The notes below the pieces were generated by a model. The model was not told where the DNA came from and did not search any database. It saw only the letters and a program-made list of their open reading frames with translations. From Bartonella sp. AU55XJBT (lineage in GTDB: Bacteria; Pseudomonadota; Alphaproteobacteria; Rhizobiales; Rhizobiaceae), in assembly GCF_028618525.1 (NCBI RefSeq), contig NZ_JAQITC010000006.1:1-64000 (forward strand): 64,000 nt of DNA. Direction: 5' to 3'. The position numbers and the translations under genes are program-made. Shown here piece after piece: positions 10,481 through 20,746 of this stretch; the first letter of the stretch is position 1; every line of letters starts with the position of its first letter.

Positions 10481-13081
10481 GTGCCCATGCATAATTCGAA
10501 AACAAAATCTATTTCTACGTCTTCTTTGTCTGATGATGGTACGAAAGGTGCATCAAGAGAAGATTCATCTATTAAGATTACAGAGATATTTCCTTATCCG
10601 GAAGTGTGGAAAAAGGCATTTACCCTCGGAAAAAATGTCCGTTTTACACGAACCCCAGAAGTTGAGATTTTGCGTCGTCGTATAGAAACAGATCCAATTT
10701 TTGCACAACAGTTTAAAATTTTTACGAAGCAAGATGGAAAAAAAATTACAGATATTGTACATTCTAACAAGAAAACAACAAATATTCCATCGACAAAAAA
10801 AGCCATTAATCCGCAATCGATAGAAAATAAAACCTCAGTTTTTCATTCAACAGTTTTAAAGAAGTTGTCACAGCAAACGATTAGCATACAATCAGCCAAT
10901 ATCCCCCTTGAGGAAGATAAACAAGAGCATGAATTACAAGTAAAAAATGTGCTACAAAAAATAAAGCCTGCTTTACATCTTTCTGATGATGCATTTTTTG
11001 AGTGTGGATCTTTGATATTTGAACATGTAGATACTCAAACTTCAAAAGAGGATGGCACATCGATTGATACGACAAATGAAAGGATACTTGATGTTCCTTC
11101 TGTTTTTGATGAGTCAATAACAGCTCTTTACCGTGTACTTGAATACCGCTTTCCGCAACTCTATGATTCAATTACATCAGACACTCCAGCGGAAAGGATG
11201 AGAAGCGTTGAGCAAATTTCTGATTTAATGAATACGAATAATGATTCTATGAAGGGGTCTAAGGAGTGTCATTCTAAGCTTTTTGTTGAAGATTATGTTC
11301 ATATGTTAAATGATACTGAAGTGCTAAGTGACACTGGGGATGCTATAGAGATTGAAGAAACCCATAATGCTGTCGCCCATAATGCTATCGATTGCATAAC
11401 AAAGATCGATTGCATAACAAAGGATGTCACAGAGAATTCAAAAGAATTGTCTGTGATGCAAGAAAGCGGTAAAACGAAAACATTGCAATCTACCCGCGCA
11501 CCATCAAGCAATTATAATTCTTCTTTTATGAAAAATATTCAATCTATTGACTGTGATGTTTATGAATTCCCTCCGATTAATTTATTACAGAAACCTGTTT
11601 TTCATGAAGGGACGATGATTCCTCAGGAAACATTAGAACGTGGTGCTGGGCTTTTGGAAAGCGTTTTGGAAGATTTTGGCATTAAGGGTGAAATTATCCA
11701 TGTTCATCCGGGGCCAGTGGTAACAATGTATGAATTTGAGCCTGCTGCAGGTGTAAAGTCATCGCGTGTTATTAATCTTTCTGATGATATTGCACGCTCT
11801 ATGTCTGCTATTTCTACACGCGTTGCTGTTATTCCTGGACGGAATGTTATTGGGATTGAGTTGCCTAATGCGGTTCGTGAAACTGTTTATTTACGGGAAT
11901 TAATCCAAACGCGTTCTTTTCGTGAAAGTGAATTTAAGCTTGCTCTTGCTTTGGGGAAAGGGATTAATGGTGAACCTGTTATTGCAGAATTAGCAAAAAT
12001 GCCTCATTTATTGGTTGCAGGAACAACCGGATCAGGAAAATCTGTTGCAATTAATACAATGATTTTGTCGATTCTTTATCGAATGACGCCTCAGCAATGT
12101 CGTTTGATCATGGTTGATCCTAAAATGTTAGAGCTTTCTGTTTATGATGGCATTCCACATCTTTTAACACCTGTTGTAACAGATCCTAAAAAAGCGGTTA
12201 CTGCTTTAAAATGGGCGGTTCGAGAAATGGAAGAGCGTTATCGCAAAATGGCGAAATTAGGTGTGCGTAATATTGATGGTTTTAATGCGCGCGTTGCACT
12301 TGCGGCTCAAAAAGGCGAAACGATCATGTGTACTGTACAGTCGGGTTTTGATAAAGAAACAGGGGAAATGCTTTATCATGAAGAAGCCATGGATCTTACA
12401 CAGCTTCCTTATATTGTCGTGATTGTTGATGAGATGGCTGATCTTATGATGGTGGCAGGGAAAGAAATAGAGAATGCCATTCAGCGTTTAGCGCAAATGG
12501 CGCGTGCGGCAGGTATCCATCTGATTATGGCAACACAGCGTCCTTCTGTTGATGTTATCACGGGGACAATTAAAGCAAACTTTCCTACCCGCATTTCTTT
12601 TCAGGTTACATCAAAAATTGATAGTCGTACGATTTTAGGTGAACAAGGGGCTGAAACGCTTTTAGGTCAAGGAGATATGCTTCATATGGCAGGTGGGGGG
12701 CGCATTGTACGCGTTCATGGACCTTTTGTCTCTGATGAAGAAGTTGAATCGATTGTTGCTCATCTTAAAATGCAAGGAAAACCTGATTATTTAGCAACGG
12801 TCACGGATAATGAAGACGAAAACAATGAGGATGTTTCTACTGATTCAACGGCTGAAATTTCTGAGGAAGAAAATTTTGATGAAGAGAGTGAGAGACTTTA
12901 TAACCAAGCTGTAAAGATTGTTATGCGTGATAAAAAATGTTCAACATCTTATATACAGCGTCGTCTTTCAATCGGCTATAATAAAGCAGCTTCTCTTGTT
13001 GAGCGTATGGAAGAAAAAGGCATTGTGGGAGCCGCCAATCACGTTGGAAAACGTGAAATTTTACTCAATGAAGGAAAATAA
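10481..13081 (+). CDS. ftsK: FtsK/SpoIIIE-type DNA translocase without N-terminal membrane helices
   Basis: An 866-residue translocase that pumps DNA at the division septum in this family. Residues 1-370 are hydrophilic and low in complexity, with no membrane helix. The motor domain follows: FtsK-alpha around 385-450 ([20 protein letters not shown]), Walker [15 protein letters not shown] near 512, Walker [14 protein letters not shown] near 645, and [12 protein letters not shown]. Residues about 800-866 are the winged-helix gamma domain that reads KOPS-like DNA ([20 protein letters not shown]). Classical FtsK has four N-terminal helices, so this is either the soluble FtsK paralogue found in some Alphaproteobacteria or has a replaced N-terminus. 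A perfect 18-bp tandem duplication lies in the linker. Confidence 0.92.
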   Translation: MPMHNSKTKSISTSSLSDDGTKGASREDSSIKITEIFPYPEVWKKAFTLGKNVRFTRTPEVEILRRRIETDPIFAQQFKIFTKQDGKKITDIVHSNKKTTNIPSTKKAINPQSIENKTSVFHSTVLKKLSQQTISIQSANIPLEEDKQEHELQVKNVLQKIKPALHLSDDAFFECGSLIFEHVDTQTSKEDGTSIDTTNERILDVPSVFDESITALYRVLEYRFPQLYDSITSDTPAERMRSVEQISDLMNTNNDSMKGSKECHSKLFVEDYVHMLNDTEVLSDTGDAIEIEETHNAVAHNAIDCITKIDCITKDVTENSKELSVMQESGKTKTLQSTRAPSSNYNSSFMKNIQSIDCDVYEFPPINLLQKPVFHEGTMIPQETLERGAGLLESVLEDFGIKGEIIHVHPGPVVTMYEFEPAAGVKSSRVINLSDDIARSMSAISTRVAVIPGRNVIGIELPNAVRETVYLRELIQTRSFRESEFKLALALGKGINGEPVIAELAKMPHLLVAGTTGSGKSVAINTMILSILYRMTPQQCRLIMVDPKMLELSVYDGIPHLLTPVVTDPKKAVTALKWAVREMEERYRKMAKLGVRNIDGFNARVALAAQKGETIMCTVQSGFDKETGEMLYHEEAMDLTQLPYIVVIVDEMADLMMVAGKEIENAIQRLAQMARAAGIHLIMATQRPSVDVITGTIKANFPTRISFQVTSKIDSRTILGEQGAETLLGQGDMLHMAGGGRIVRVHGPFVSDEEVESIVAHLKMQGKPDYLATVTDNEDENNEDVSTDSTAEISEEENFDEESERLYNQAVKIVMRDKKCSTSYIQRRLSIGYNKAASLVERMEEKGIVGAANHVGKREILLNEGK
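11387..11422 (+). repeat. Tandem duplication (2 x 18 bp) inside ftsK linker
   Basis: ATCGATTGCATAACAAAG occurs twice in direct succession, adding six residues (IDCITK) in frame. It follows another short near-repeat encoding HNAVAHNA. The position is in the disordered linker, so length changes are likely tolerated. Confidence 0.9.
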
Positions 13082-13085
13082 ACGA

Positions 13086-13112
13086 GCATATTTATAAAAA
13101 TATGCGATTTTT
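13086..13112 (+). terminator. Rho-independent terminator after ftsK
   Basis: GCATATTT and AAATATGC form a perfect 8-bp stem with an ATAA loop, followed by GATTTTT. It begins five bases after the ftsK stop. Confidence 0.75.
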
Positions 13113-14227
13113 AAAATGTCTGACAGTCATTATTTAAAGGGCCAATACATGGTTTACTTTTTTGAGAGCCCTATTAAAAAATTGAGTAGAGAATAATAAA
13201 GCAACCTTTTAACTGCTCATGCGGAGAACAGGCTGATACAAAAGGGCGAAGATTTTTTTAATATTTCTAAAGGGCCCTGAATGTGAATAAATGAAATAAA
13301 TCTTTATAGGAGAACAGATGATTTTTGTTCTTTTTTATGATTACAAAAAGATTCTTTGGTCAAATATTCAAGTGGTATATTTTTTGTTTTTTTCTATAGT
13401 GGTTTTGATGAAAAAAGGGGCTTTAAAGTATTCTGGAAAACATCATAAGAAAAGTCCCAAAAGATCTAGGATATTTTAAAACGCTACGCTGAATTTATGA
13501 TCATTTGATGTTTTGGTGCAAGATAGGGTGTAGTGACGGGAAACTTTATTTGAATTTTTTTTAATTTCAGGTATTGGATAATACAATATATTGAATTGTA
13601 ATGATAATTTGTCTTTATGCCTATTGAATAAAAGTCTCAAGTATCGTAAAATTCTCTCGTCTCAACTCTGTTTATATTGAAACAATCAAAACCGTTTTTT
13701 GTACACCATAGTAGAAGCGGCGGAGGGTAAAAAACAGTTAAAAGGAATAAAAATGCCTCTTAGAACATTTTCAAACACAAGAGCCATTGGCTATACTATA
13801 TTATGGACTAGACGAGTATAATAATAGTGCGAGCGAGTTCTTTTAGAAGGATAAAGAGGTAAAGCATACTGCCTTGATATCCTTTATGGGGCCTTTATAT
13901 TACAACATTTACTGATACTGCCATAAAATAAGTTTGGAACAAGCTGTCTCTTTAAGACAGGTGTATGAGTACGCAAGTATATTCTTCTGAGAGTACTATT
14001 TTATGTGAGAGGCATTTTTCTTTGTAACAAGCTTTGTTACAATAATAGGTGAATAAGCAACAGTGTTGGAAGATTCTTTTTACTCTTGGTTTGTGGGTGA
14101 AACAGTCAAAATTTTGCTACAGATAATTGATAATGAGATATCAAGTTATTTTAATGAGAGCAGGTATTTTTAAATAAATGAGCATTATTCGTTTGAGAGT
14201 TAATCCAACACTTTTTTAGTTTTAGTT
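13113..14227. other. 1.1-kb gene-poor region between ftsK and the histidine kinase
   Basis: No full gene is visible; frames are short and stop-riddled. Two things stand out: a 54-codon ORF at 13318-13479, listed separately, and a stretch near 13741-13780 resembling one near 51983-52022. The rest looks like decayed or purely spacer DNA. Confidence 0.45.
13318..13479 (+). CDS. Possible small membrane protein (53 aa), uncertain
   Basis: The ORF begins with ATG after ATAGGAGAACAG, a good ribosome-binding site. It has a hydrophobic middle (VVYFLFFSIVVLM) and a strongly basic tail (KYSGKHHKKSPKRSR), the topology of a one-helix membrane peptide. No family is recognised. In such AT-rich spacer an accidental frame is quite possible. 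Confidence 0.25.
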   Translation: MIFVLFYDYKKILWSNIQVVYFLFFSIVVLMKKGALKYSGKHHKKSPKRSRIF

Positions 14228-15928
14228 ATGTCATTAAAAGCAGATGAGTTAAGTACAAGTGAATTAGAATGTAAGCAAGAAGCTTTTTGTTTTATACCAG
14301 AGCTTTTGCCTCGACCTTTTACGTGGAAAATTGATCACAATGGTTTATTTAGTGAAGTCTCAAAAGAGCTAGCTGAAGTTGTTGGTCCTCTCTCTTCTTC
14401 TATTTTAGGCTGTAGTTTTCATGAGCTTGCTCATCAATTTAATGATGAGAGATATTTGGTTCTCAGTCATTTTATTGAAGCAGCCATGCCGTGGAGTAAA
14501 GAAATTGTTCAATGGTCCATTGATGGTAGCTCACAATGGCTTGATGTTGAATTATCGGCTTCGCCAATTTTTGATGTTAAAAAGCAGCTTAAGGGGTTTT
14601 GTGGCTTTGGTGTTTTAAAAATACAAGAAAAAGTTCAAGAAAAAAGAGATGAAAAGCTGGCGACAGAAATGCCACGTCTTACGGAGATAGAACGCTCAGC
14701 TTTTCGTGAGATTGCAGAGCAGTTACGTGATGAATTGAATTCATCGATAAAAGAAGAGAATTTTGTTGAAGAAACAGCTATCCAGTTACCACATCCACAA
14801 ACATTGCCAGTAAATGCTATAGAACAAGTGCTCATAAAAGAACCTGCTGCAGTTTTATCATTGTTGGAGACAGCAACAGATGGTGTTTTATGGTTAGATG
14901 AACAGGGCTTTATTCAATCGGCAAGTAAGGCTGCTTTAGCATTAATAGGTTATGAAATAAATGAACTACGAGGACAGCCACTCTCTTCACTCTTTACTTT
15001 GCAAAGCCGCTTTTTGGTTGAAAAATATTTTAAAGTAATCCGTATGAAGGGGAAAAATCATGTTTTAAAGTGCAATGAAACAGCTGATTTAATGACGAAA
15101 AGTCATAAAAATAGAACCGTTCTTATAACGATTGTATTTTTGGCACAGCAAGGCAATTATGCTGTTATGTTGCGTGATATGATAAAAACAGTTTCATCAG
15201 AAGAAAAAAAAGCAGAAGAGAATAAAATCGTTGGCGTTGTTCATGAAATACGAACACCTTTGAATGCCCTTATTGGTTTTGCAGAAATTATGAGAGAGGG
15301 CCGTTTTGGTTTGATAGACAATGAACGTTACCATGGATATTTGCGCGATATTATTTCCTCTGGAAAACATATATTATCACTAATTAATCAATTACTAGAA
15401 TGTTCGAAGATCAATTATTCTGGTTCCAATAACCAGATTGATTCTTCGCTTATTTCTGAAACATTTGATGTGATATCTTGTTTACGTGCGACGATAGCTT
15501 TTCTTGAAAATCAAGCCAATCATAACGGCATTATCATGCGCATTGTTGCTCCACCACATGTTCCATTTATTCCTGTATCACAACAAATGTTTCGCCAGAT
15601 TATATGGAATCTTCTTTCCAACGCCATTCGTTTTACACCTCTGGGTGGTCAGATTATTATTCATGTTTCTTATAGAAAAGAACGCATAAAAATTTCAGTG
15701 AGTGATAATGGTATAGGGATGAACGAAGAAGAGATTATAAAGGCACTGCAACCTTATGGTCAAGTAGAGCGCAAAGATGGACGATCTGGCGATAGCGCTT
15801 TTATAGGAACAGGTTTAGGCCTCCCAATGTGTAAAGCAATGGTGGAAGAAAGTGGGGGGCAATTTTTATTATTCTCAAAACCCAATCATGGAACAACTGT
15901 GGAAATGTTTTTTCCTCGTGTTCCATGA
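14228..15928 (+). CDS. PAS-domain sensor histidine kinase, PleC/DivJ/PdhS-like
   Basis: A 566-residue kinase with no membrane helix. A PAS-like fold lies at about 15-110 and a clear PAS domain at about 205-315 (GVLWLDEQGFIQSASKAALA). The dimerisation/phosphoacceptor segment has H338 in VVHEIRTPLNALIGFAEIM, continuing RFGLIDNERYHGYLRDI, a wording close to the PleC/DivJ/PdhS group that signals to the cell-cycle regulator DivK. The ATPase domain shows the N box (QIIWNLLSNAIRFTP), G1 (SDNGIGMNEEEI) and G2 (GTGLGLPMCKAMVEE). Brucella PdhS is roughly twice as long, so this is a shorter relative. The partner is inferred from the phosphoacceptor wording alone. Confidence 0.85.
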   Translation: MSLKADELSTSELECKQEAFCFIPELLPRPFTWKIDHNGLFSEVSKELAEVVGPLSSSILGCSFHELAHQFNDERYLVLSHFIEAAMPWSKEIVQWSIDGSSQWLDVELSASPIFDVKKQLKGFCGFGVLKIQEKVQEKRDEKLATEMPRLTEIERSAFREIAEQLRDELNSSIKEENFVEETAIQLPHPQTLPVNAIEQVLIKEPAAVLSLLETATDGVLWLDEQGFIQSASKAALALIGYEINELRGQPLSSLFTLQSRFLVEKYFKVIRMKGKNHVLKCNETADLMTKSHKNRTVLITIVFLAQQGNYAVMLRDMIKTVSSEEKKAEENKIVGVVHEIRTPLNALIGFAEIMREGRFGLIDNERYHGYLRDIISSGKHILSLINQLLECSKINYSGSNNQIDSSLISETFDVISCLRATIAFLENQANHNGIIMRIVAPPHVPFIPVSQQMFRQIIWNLLSNAIRFTPLGGQIIIHVSYRKERIKISVSDNGIGMNEEEIIKALQPYGQVERKDGRSGDSAFIGTGLGLPMCKAMVEESGGQFLLFSKPNHGTTVEMFFPRVP

Positions 15929-15946
15929 TGTAAATCTTGCATAAAA

Positions 15947-16354
15947 TTATTTTTTCTTAGCCAAAAGATCTCTAATTTCTGTTAAAAGCTGTTCTTCTGA
16001 AGACGTTTTTTTGGGGCTTTCTTCTTCTTTTCTACGGATTTTATTCATAGCTTTAACGAATAAAAAGAGAACCCAAGCAATAATGAGAAAGTTGATAAGT
16101 AAAGTGATAAAGTGCCCGTAGCTAATGGTTGCTCCAGCTGCTTTGGCAGCACTCAATGTCGCTTGTTTTTCGCCAGCAAGTTGAATAAACATATTAGAAA
16201 AATCAATTCCACCTGTAATAAGTCCAATGATTGGCATAAAAATATCATTGACAATTGAGTTGACTAAGCTACCAAAAGCGCTCCCAATAATCACACCAAT
16301 AGCAAGATCAATCATATTACCTTTTAGGGCAAATTCTTTGAATTCTTTAAACAT
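15947..16354 (-). CDS. mscL: Large-conductance mechanosensitive channel
   Basis: A 135-residue inner-membrane channel that opens on osmotic downshock. The N-terminal amphipathic segment and first helix are typical ([40 protein letters not shown]), the second helix is at about 75-100 ([20 protein letters not shown]), and the cytoplasmic tail is charged. Length is normal. It converges on the histidine kinase gene with 18 bases between their ends. AAAGGGGAAA precedes the ATG on the minus strand. Confidence 0.95.
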   Translation of the reverse strand: MFKEFKEFALKGNMIDLAIGVIIGSAFGSLVNSIVNDIFMPIIGLITGGIDFSNMFIQLAGEKQATLSAAKAAGATISYGHFITLLINFLIIAWVLFLFVKAMNKIRRKEEESPKKTSSEEQLLTEIRDLLAKKK

Positions 16355-17599
16355 TGCGGTTTCCCCTTTATATAAGCGATATACGGTAATCTACTTACCG
16401 CTTTTGATGAAAAAGGAAAGGGCAGATTTTATTTTTAGGAGTATACTACAACATTAATATTATTTTCCAAGAATTTTATGAGGCTTAATAAAGAGCTCTA
16501 TGGAGTCTATTTGAATGTATATATTTCGTAGAGAACAGCTTTTTTGATAAAAACTGTATCTGCTTTTTCCAACGAAAAGTTATATAATTTTCTCGCATCT
16601 TTATGATAACATTTAAAAAAGAAAATTTTACATAGTACCACAAAGTTAGAAGTTTTGAGAGTTGATATATCAGGAACTTTTTCGAATGAAGTATTATATT
16701 TGGCATAAAAAGAGAATTGAGAATAAAAATTATATTTCAGTACTGATGGGAGAAATGGATAGATAAGGCGGGAGTAAAATTTATAGTGCCAGATAGTTCC
16801 TCTTAATTCAACAAGCGATAGAGAAATTAGGGGCATAAGATGATCTAAAAGCTCTTTATACTGTGTTGCATAGTTTGAAAGTGATCATCATTTTGATGCA
16901 AGCAAGCATATTATTATTGGCTGGAAGATTGTATCAATTTATAGATAGCAGAACTATAGAGTTTGCAAGAGCATGTTGGTTTAGAAGTTTCTGGTATGAT
17001 AGGTTCATTCTATAATCAATAGCAACAGCAAAGGAAGCAACACAGATTTTTCAAAATTTTATTAATACAGTATAAACCATGCTGCTAATTTAATGGTGTA
17101 GTAATGGCATAAATGTAGATGATTTTACGAACCGTATATTCTATAAATTTATGAGGAAAACAGCTTTATAGAACAAGCTTTGTTTTTGGGGACACAAAAT
17201 TACACAAAGAAACTTTAATGACATAAAAGAACCTTGGGAATAGAGATAATTTTCTTGCCTTTTTAAAGATATTACGAGCTTGCTTGCAAGAGATAAGATT
17301 ATGGTTTGGTGAAGAGGCATTGATATCTCAACTCGTACGGGCATTTTACATTTTATAAGATTTAGGATTTAGATACATATTTAGCTAACTGAACAAGTGT
17401 AAAAGAGAGAAATGTTTTTTCCAGAATAATTTTTTTTATTCAGGGTTCATAAATATCCACGCGAATGATGATGACGTGATGAACTATTCTTAATAGAAGG
17501 GGAGATATTATTTGAATAATATGCTCTCTTGGCGATCTTTTGTGTTAAAAGGTATATGTGAGGTGTGATGGATCATTTTTGTGTTATGGAGAAGGATTG
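16355..17599. other. 1.2-kb region with eroded coding-like sequence before pyrD
   Basis: No intact gene. On the + strand between about 16850 and 17350 stretches read like protein but are split by stops and frame changes (for example EATQIFQNFINTV near 17039 and FLAFLKILRACLQEIRLWFG near 17252). Minus-strand frames at 16485-16836 and 17141-17344 look accidental. The most likely reading is an old pseudogene of unknown family. Confidence 0.35.
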
Positions 17600-18682
17600 A
17601 TGAGTTTTTTTCGTTGTATTGGCCGTTCTGCTTTATTTATGTTAGATCCAGAGCATGCGCACCGCTTAGCGATTGTTGGATTGAAAAGTGGATTAAGCGG
17701 TTGTCAAAAGATTGTTGATAAGCGATTGAGTGTAACTATTGCAGGGCTTAAGTTTAAAAATTTTATTGGTCTTGCAGCGGGGTTTGATAAAAATGCAGAG
17801 GTTGTGGATGGTATTTTTCGTTTAGGATTTGGTTTTACTGAAATTGGGACAGTGACACCAAAGCCTCAGATTGGAAATCCTAAACCACGGCTTTTTCGTT
17901 TAAAAGAAGATGAAGCGATTATTAATAGAATGGGCTTTAATAATGATGGACATCAAGTTGTTTACAATAGATTGCGTGCGTGTAAAAAAACAGGTGTTGT
18001 AGGAGTCAACATTGGAGCCAATAAGGATACGGTCGATAAGATTGATGATTATACTGTTGGTATTGCTCGTTTTTATGATGTTGCTGATTATTTTACAGTT
18101 AATATTTCGTCTCCTAATACACCAGGTTTACGTGATTTACAGGCCCGTGACAGTTTGCATCTTTTGTTGAATGCAATTTCGAAAGCGCGAAAAGAGCAAG
18201 AGAACAAGCATGGATTCTCCATTCCCATTTTTTTAAAAATTGCTCCCGATTTATCAGAGAAAGAATTAGATGATGTTGCTGAAGAAATAAAACTTTCTGA
18301 TTTTAATGGACTGATTGTTTCGAATACAACTCTTTCACGCCAAGGTCTTAGCAATAGTCACCTCAGTAATGAAGAGGGGGGGCTTTCTGGACGTCCACTT
18401 TTTGAGCGTTCTACGATTGTGCTTGCAAAAATGCGTCAAAAATTAGGGAAGGAGATTGCCATTATTGGTGTTGGCGGTGTAAAGGATGCTGAGACCGCTT
18501 TGGAAAAAGTAAAAGCAGGTGCAGATTTAATTCAACTATATAGTGGGATGGTTTATGAAGGTCCAAATCTTGTCATAACTATTCTGCAAGAGATTTTGCA
18601 GATGATGCAACAAGACGGTGTTGATAACATAAAAGACTATCGTGATCATAGTCTTGAGCATTGGGCAAAATGTTCTTTGTAA
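17600..18682 (+). CDS. pyrD: Dihydroorotate dehydrogenase (quinone), class 2
   Basis: A 360-residue membrane-associated FMN enzyme oxidising dihydroorotate to orotate with electrons going to quinone (pyrimidine synthesis). The class 2 N-terminus is visible ([17 protein letters not shown]). Then come [44 protein letters not shown], the active-site segment [14 protein letters not shown] with the catalytic Ser, and the FMN-phosphate part [14 protein letters not shown]. The frame is open from 17558, but ATG 17600 follows GGAGAAGG and gives the standard length. No operon partner is visible. Confidence 0.95.
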   Translation: MSFFRCIGRSALFMLDPEHAHRLAIVGLKSGLSGCQKIVDKRLSVTIAGLKFKNFIGLAAGFDKNAEVVDGIFRLGFGFTEIGTVTPKPQIGNPKPRLFRLKEDEAIINRMGFNNDGHQVVYNRLRACKKTGVVGVNIGANKDTVDKIDDYTVGIARFYDVADYFTVNISSPNTPGLRDLQARDSLHLLLNAISKARKEQENKHGFSIPIFLKIAPDLSEKELDDVAEEIKLSDFNGLIVSNTTLSRQGLSNSHLSNEEGGLSGRPLFERSTIVLAKMRQKLGKEIAIIGVGGVKDAETALEKVKAGADLIQLYSGMVYEGPNLVITILQEILQMMQQDGVDNIKDYRDHSLEHWAKCSL

Positions 18683-18821
18683 AAAAACGCTTTTTTCTTC
18701 ACAAAAAATTGCGAGATTTTTTTAAAGGGGCTTGCAAACTTTGTTGATTTTCCTTATGTCACATAAGCATAGGAATAACTGTTTACGAAATCGTGAACAG
18801 TTATGATACATTTTCTTTTAT

Positions 18822-18898
18822 GCGGTTGTAGCTCAGTTGGTTAGAGCGCTGGTTTGTGGCACCAGAGGTCGTAGGTTCAAATCCCACCAACCGTACCA
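18822..18898 (+). tRNA. tRNA-His (GTG)
   Basis: A complete 77-nt tRNA with encoded CCA. The anticodon stem is CTGGT/ACCAG with loop TTGTGGC, anticodon GTG. The acceptor GCGGTTG pairs with CAACCGT, including a G1-U72 pair, with A73. There is no extra G at position -1, a known alphaproteobacterial peculiarity. Its 3' end (GTACCATTT) recurs in repeats across the following accessory region, so it is the likely integration point of the island. Confidence 0.97.
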
Positions 18899-19443
18899 TT
18901 TGTCTTGTTACAACTTTTCTAATTCTTATTTTTGGCGTTTTGTGAGGCGGTTAAAAGCCACGCTTGGCGGTCTTTTTTGCGTGTGAGCCGTCACGGAGCA
19001 GAGACCTTGCGTGGATGATTTTTCTCAAATTTTGCCCAAAAAGGAATGATACGATCAATAATCGCTTGAAATATAAATGAGTTAATTAAATCTACGATTC
19101 TGATTGCAATTGTAACAATAAATATCTCTATCAGTATATTTATATACTTTTAGTATATTTTGTAAACAAAGAGAATCTTATTTGCCTTTCATTATTATTG
19201 CTCATAATATAAATCATTAAGTTTAAACACATAAAATAAGTAAACATAAATTTACTAAAATACACCATATTTTTGACACAATTTCCTTGACTTTGTAACT
19301 CTATATTATAAATATGAACTTGCATGAAAGTGCATTCATATCTCCAGGGGTGTTTCGGTGGTTGATTATGGGTAGGCCATTCTGGCGCGGGGACATAAGT
19401 AAACTTGGGGGAGTTTATCTATACACTAAATTGGAGAAAATAA
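18899..19443. other. Module start after tRNA-His
   Basis: This stretch has no clear gene. Its first ~50 bases (CATTTGTCTTGTT, then AACTTTTCTAATTCTTATTTTTGGCG) resemble the sequence after the repeats at 31114 and, less clearly, 25691. Further on are -35-like TTGACA/TTGACT elements around 19274-19291 and an AT-rich -10 region near 19300-19312, suggesting a promoter for the Gly-rich peptide gene. Confidence 0.4.
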
Positions 19444-19758
19444 ATGAGATTTTCAAGTAGTTCGTACGATTATTGCAGTGCCGATAATTTTAGTAGCAAA
19501 TATAACTCTGGTTTTGCGTTTGGTAGCAAGTATGGTGGTAAGGTTGGCTTTGCGGGTGGTCTTTTCATAGGAGCAGCGGTAGGGCGTAATCCTTATGCTG
19601 CAATGACCTCAGCAAGCTTTGGGCAAATTGTAGGCAATGAATTCGGAGACACCATAGGCGGTTATGGTGGTTATGGTGTGGCTGCTTTCCAGTGTGGCGC
19701 ACAGGTGTTGGGTCAATCTATGGCTAATTCAGGTCATGGGTTGATGCACTTTTATTGA
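19444..19758 (+). CDS. Gly-rich bacteriocin-like peptide
   Basis: A 104-residue protein rich in Gly, Ala and Ser, with no recognised family. The first ~32 residues are polar and end in a double glycine (FGSKYGG). A glycine-zipper-like membrane-active stretch follows (KVGFAGGLFIGAAVGRNPYA), then a second Gly-rich part (GDTIGGYGGYGVAAFQCGA). Composition and layout resemble class II bacteriocins with a GG leader, but the usual leader consensus is not met. It precedes four paralogous membrane proteins, two with residues typical of intramembrane proteases, a group that includes bacteriocin-immunity proteins. The start is supported by TTGGAGAAAATAA before ATG. Function is inferred. Confidence 0.6.
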   Translation: MRFSSSSYDYCSADNFSSKYNSGFAFGSKYGGKVGFAGGLFIGAAVGRNPYAAMTSASFGQIVGNEFGDTIGGYGGYGVAAFQCGAQVLGQSMANSGHGLMHFY

Positions 19759-19789
19759 TGTAGTTCTTTGGGTTATCCTAAAGCCTAGA
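19759..19789 (+). repeat. 31-bp direct repeat, copy 1 (contains a hairpin)
   Basis: A 31-bp sequence beginning TGTAGTTCTTTGGG is repeated exactly at 20760-20790, 1001 bases away. It holds a 7-bp hairpin CTTTGGG-TTAT-CCTAAAG with one G-U pair. Both copies lie directly after a coding frame in the membrane-protein cluster. Confidence 0.9.
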
Positions 19790-19846
19790 ACGGTGGTGCT
19801 GTAAAAGGTGCCACCTTTATGTTTGGAATATTACACAGGAGGAGCT

Positions 19847-20746
19847 ATGGGCGCGTTTGGTTTAGTGCTCGCTTATTTTTGTCTGTGGTTTGGCATGTAT
19901 CTATTCTTCAAAACTATTGCTATTAATGGAAAAAGCATGTTATACAAAGGGAGCATGGTTGCATTCATAGTGGCGGCATTGGTTGTTCTTCCCATCATAT
20001 ATATCTTTGAGTATATAGATGATGTGCCGATAACATCTTCTCATGTTGCTATAATTATGTTCTTTCTTTCTTTTTGCATGGAATTTATACCCAATATAGT
20101 AAACAATATAAAGTGCTTTAGTTTGGCCATCATCGCAAGTTGCCCCATTTTTTTCATCGCTGCTGGTTTTATTGTTATGGGTGATGACCTTCTGTTAGAT
20201 TTTTTTGATCTGCAGCTTTCGAGCTATATTTATCTGCTTTTCATTATTCCGTTGATGATAGCGGGTGCTCGCTATGTCCTAATTGCTAAAGCTTTGAAGG
20301 AAAAATCTATGTCAGTGCTAGATTTAAGCATTTGCATTGGCTGTGGGTTTGCCATAGGCATCTTTTTTGTGTCATCACTGCTTTTATCAGACCTTCGAGA
20401 AATCTATCAACAGATAGGTTTTGCAAACAGGGAGGCAGTGAAAAAAATGTTTGATTATGCAGTGTTTGGTTTCGCTATTCTAACGGGCCAAGTTTTTTTG
20501 ACATTTTTGATGGTTCTCTTTGTTACTACAAAGAAATATTATTGGTTGGTCCTTGATGTTCTTGCAGAGCTGTTTTTTAGCCTCTTTGTTTCTTATTCTG
20601 TAGCGTTTGTTCATACAGATGATAAGTATAGAATGGTTATAAGGTGGATTTGTTTGATGTATGTTGTTTATGTGTACGCGCGTTACATTAAATCAAAGAA
20701 TGTGAAGCTTAGCGTGATTAACCCGTTTAAAAGGAAAACTGAGTGA
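19847..20746 (+). CDS. Polytopic membrane protein, degenerate paralogue of the protease-like cluster
   Basis: A 299-residue protein with about eight hydrophobic segments. ATG 19847 is chosen because ACAGGAGG stands just before it. Around residues 150-180 (ARYVLIAKALKEKSMSVLDL, then CIGCGFAIGIFF) it lines up with the E-x-x-R / GWG region of the proteins at 21036 and 22752 but lacks the acidic residues. Its later segment FLMVLFVTTKKYYWLVL lines up with FLMLLVCLDKKWRFFVL in the 21862 protein. It is therefore probably a non-catalytic relative. It overlaps a short Gly-rich ORF at its 3' end. No function can be named. Confidence 0.65.
   Translation: MGAFGLVLAYFCLWFGMYLFFKTIAINGKSMLYKGSMVAFIVAALVVLPIIYIFEYIDDVPITSSHVAIIMFFLSFCMEFIPNIVNNIKCFSLAIIASCPIFFIAAGFIVMGDDLLLDFFDLQLSSYIYLLFIIPLMIAGARYVLIAKALKEKSMSVLDLSICIGCGFAIGIFFVSSLLLSDLREIYQQIGFANREAVKKMFDYAVFGFAILTGQVFLTFLMVLFVTTKKYYWLVLDVLAELFFSLFVSYSVAFVHTDDKYRMVIRWICLMYVVYVYARYIKSKNVKLSVINPFKRKTE

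Noticed and set aside
16485..16836. Minus-strand ORFs of 73 and 109 codons between mscL and pyrD
   Set aside because: Overlapping frames in AT-rich sequence, no ribosome-binding site, composition rich in Phe/Tyr/Lys as expected by chance.
18683..18700. Terminator after pyrD (A-rich/T-rich pair around ACGC)
   Set aside because: The A6/T6 pairing is weak and lacks a GC stem, so a terminator is not claimed.
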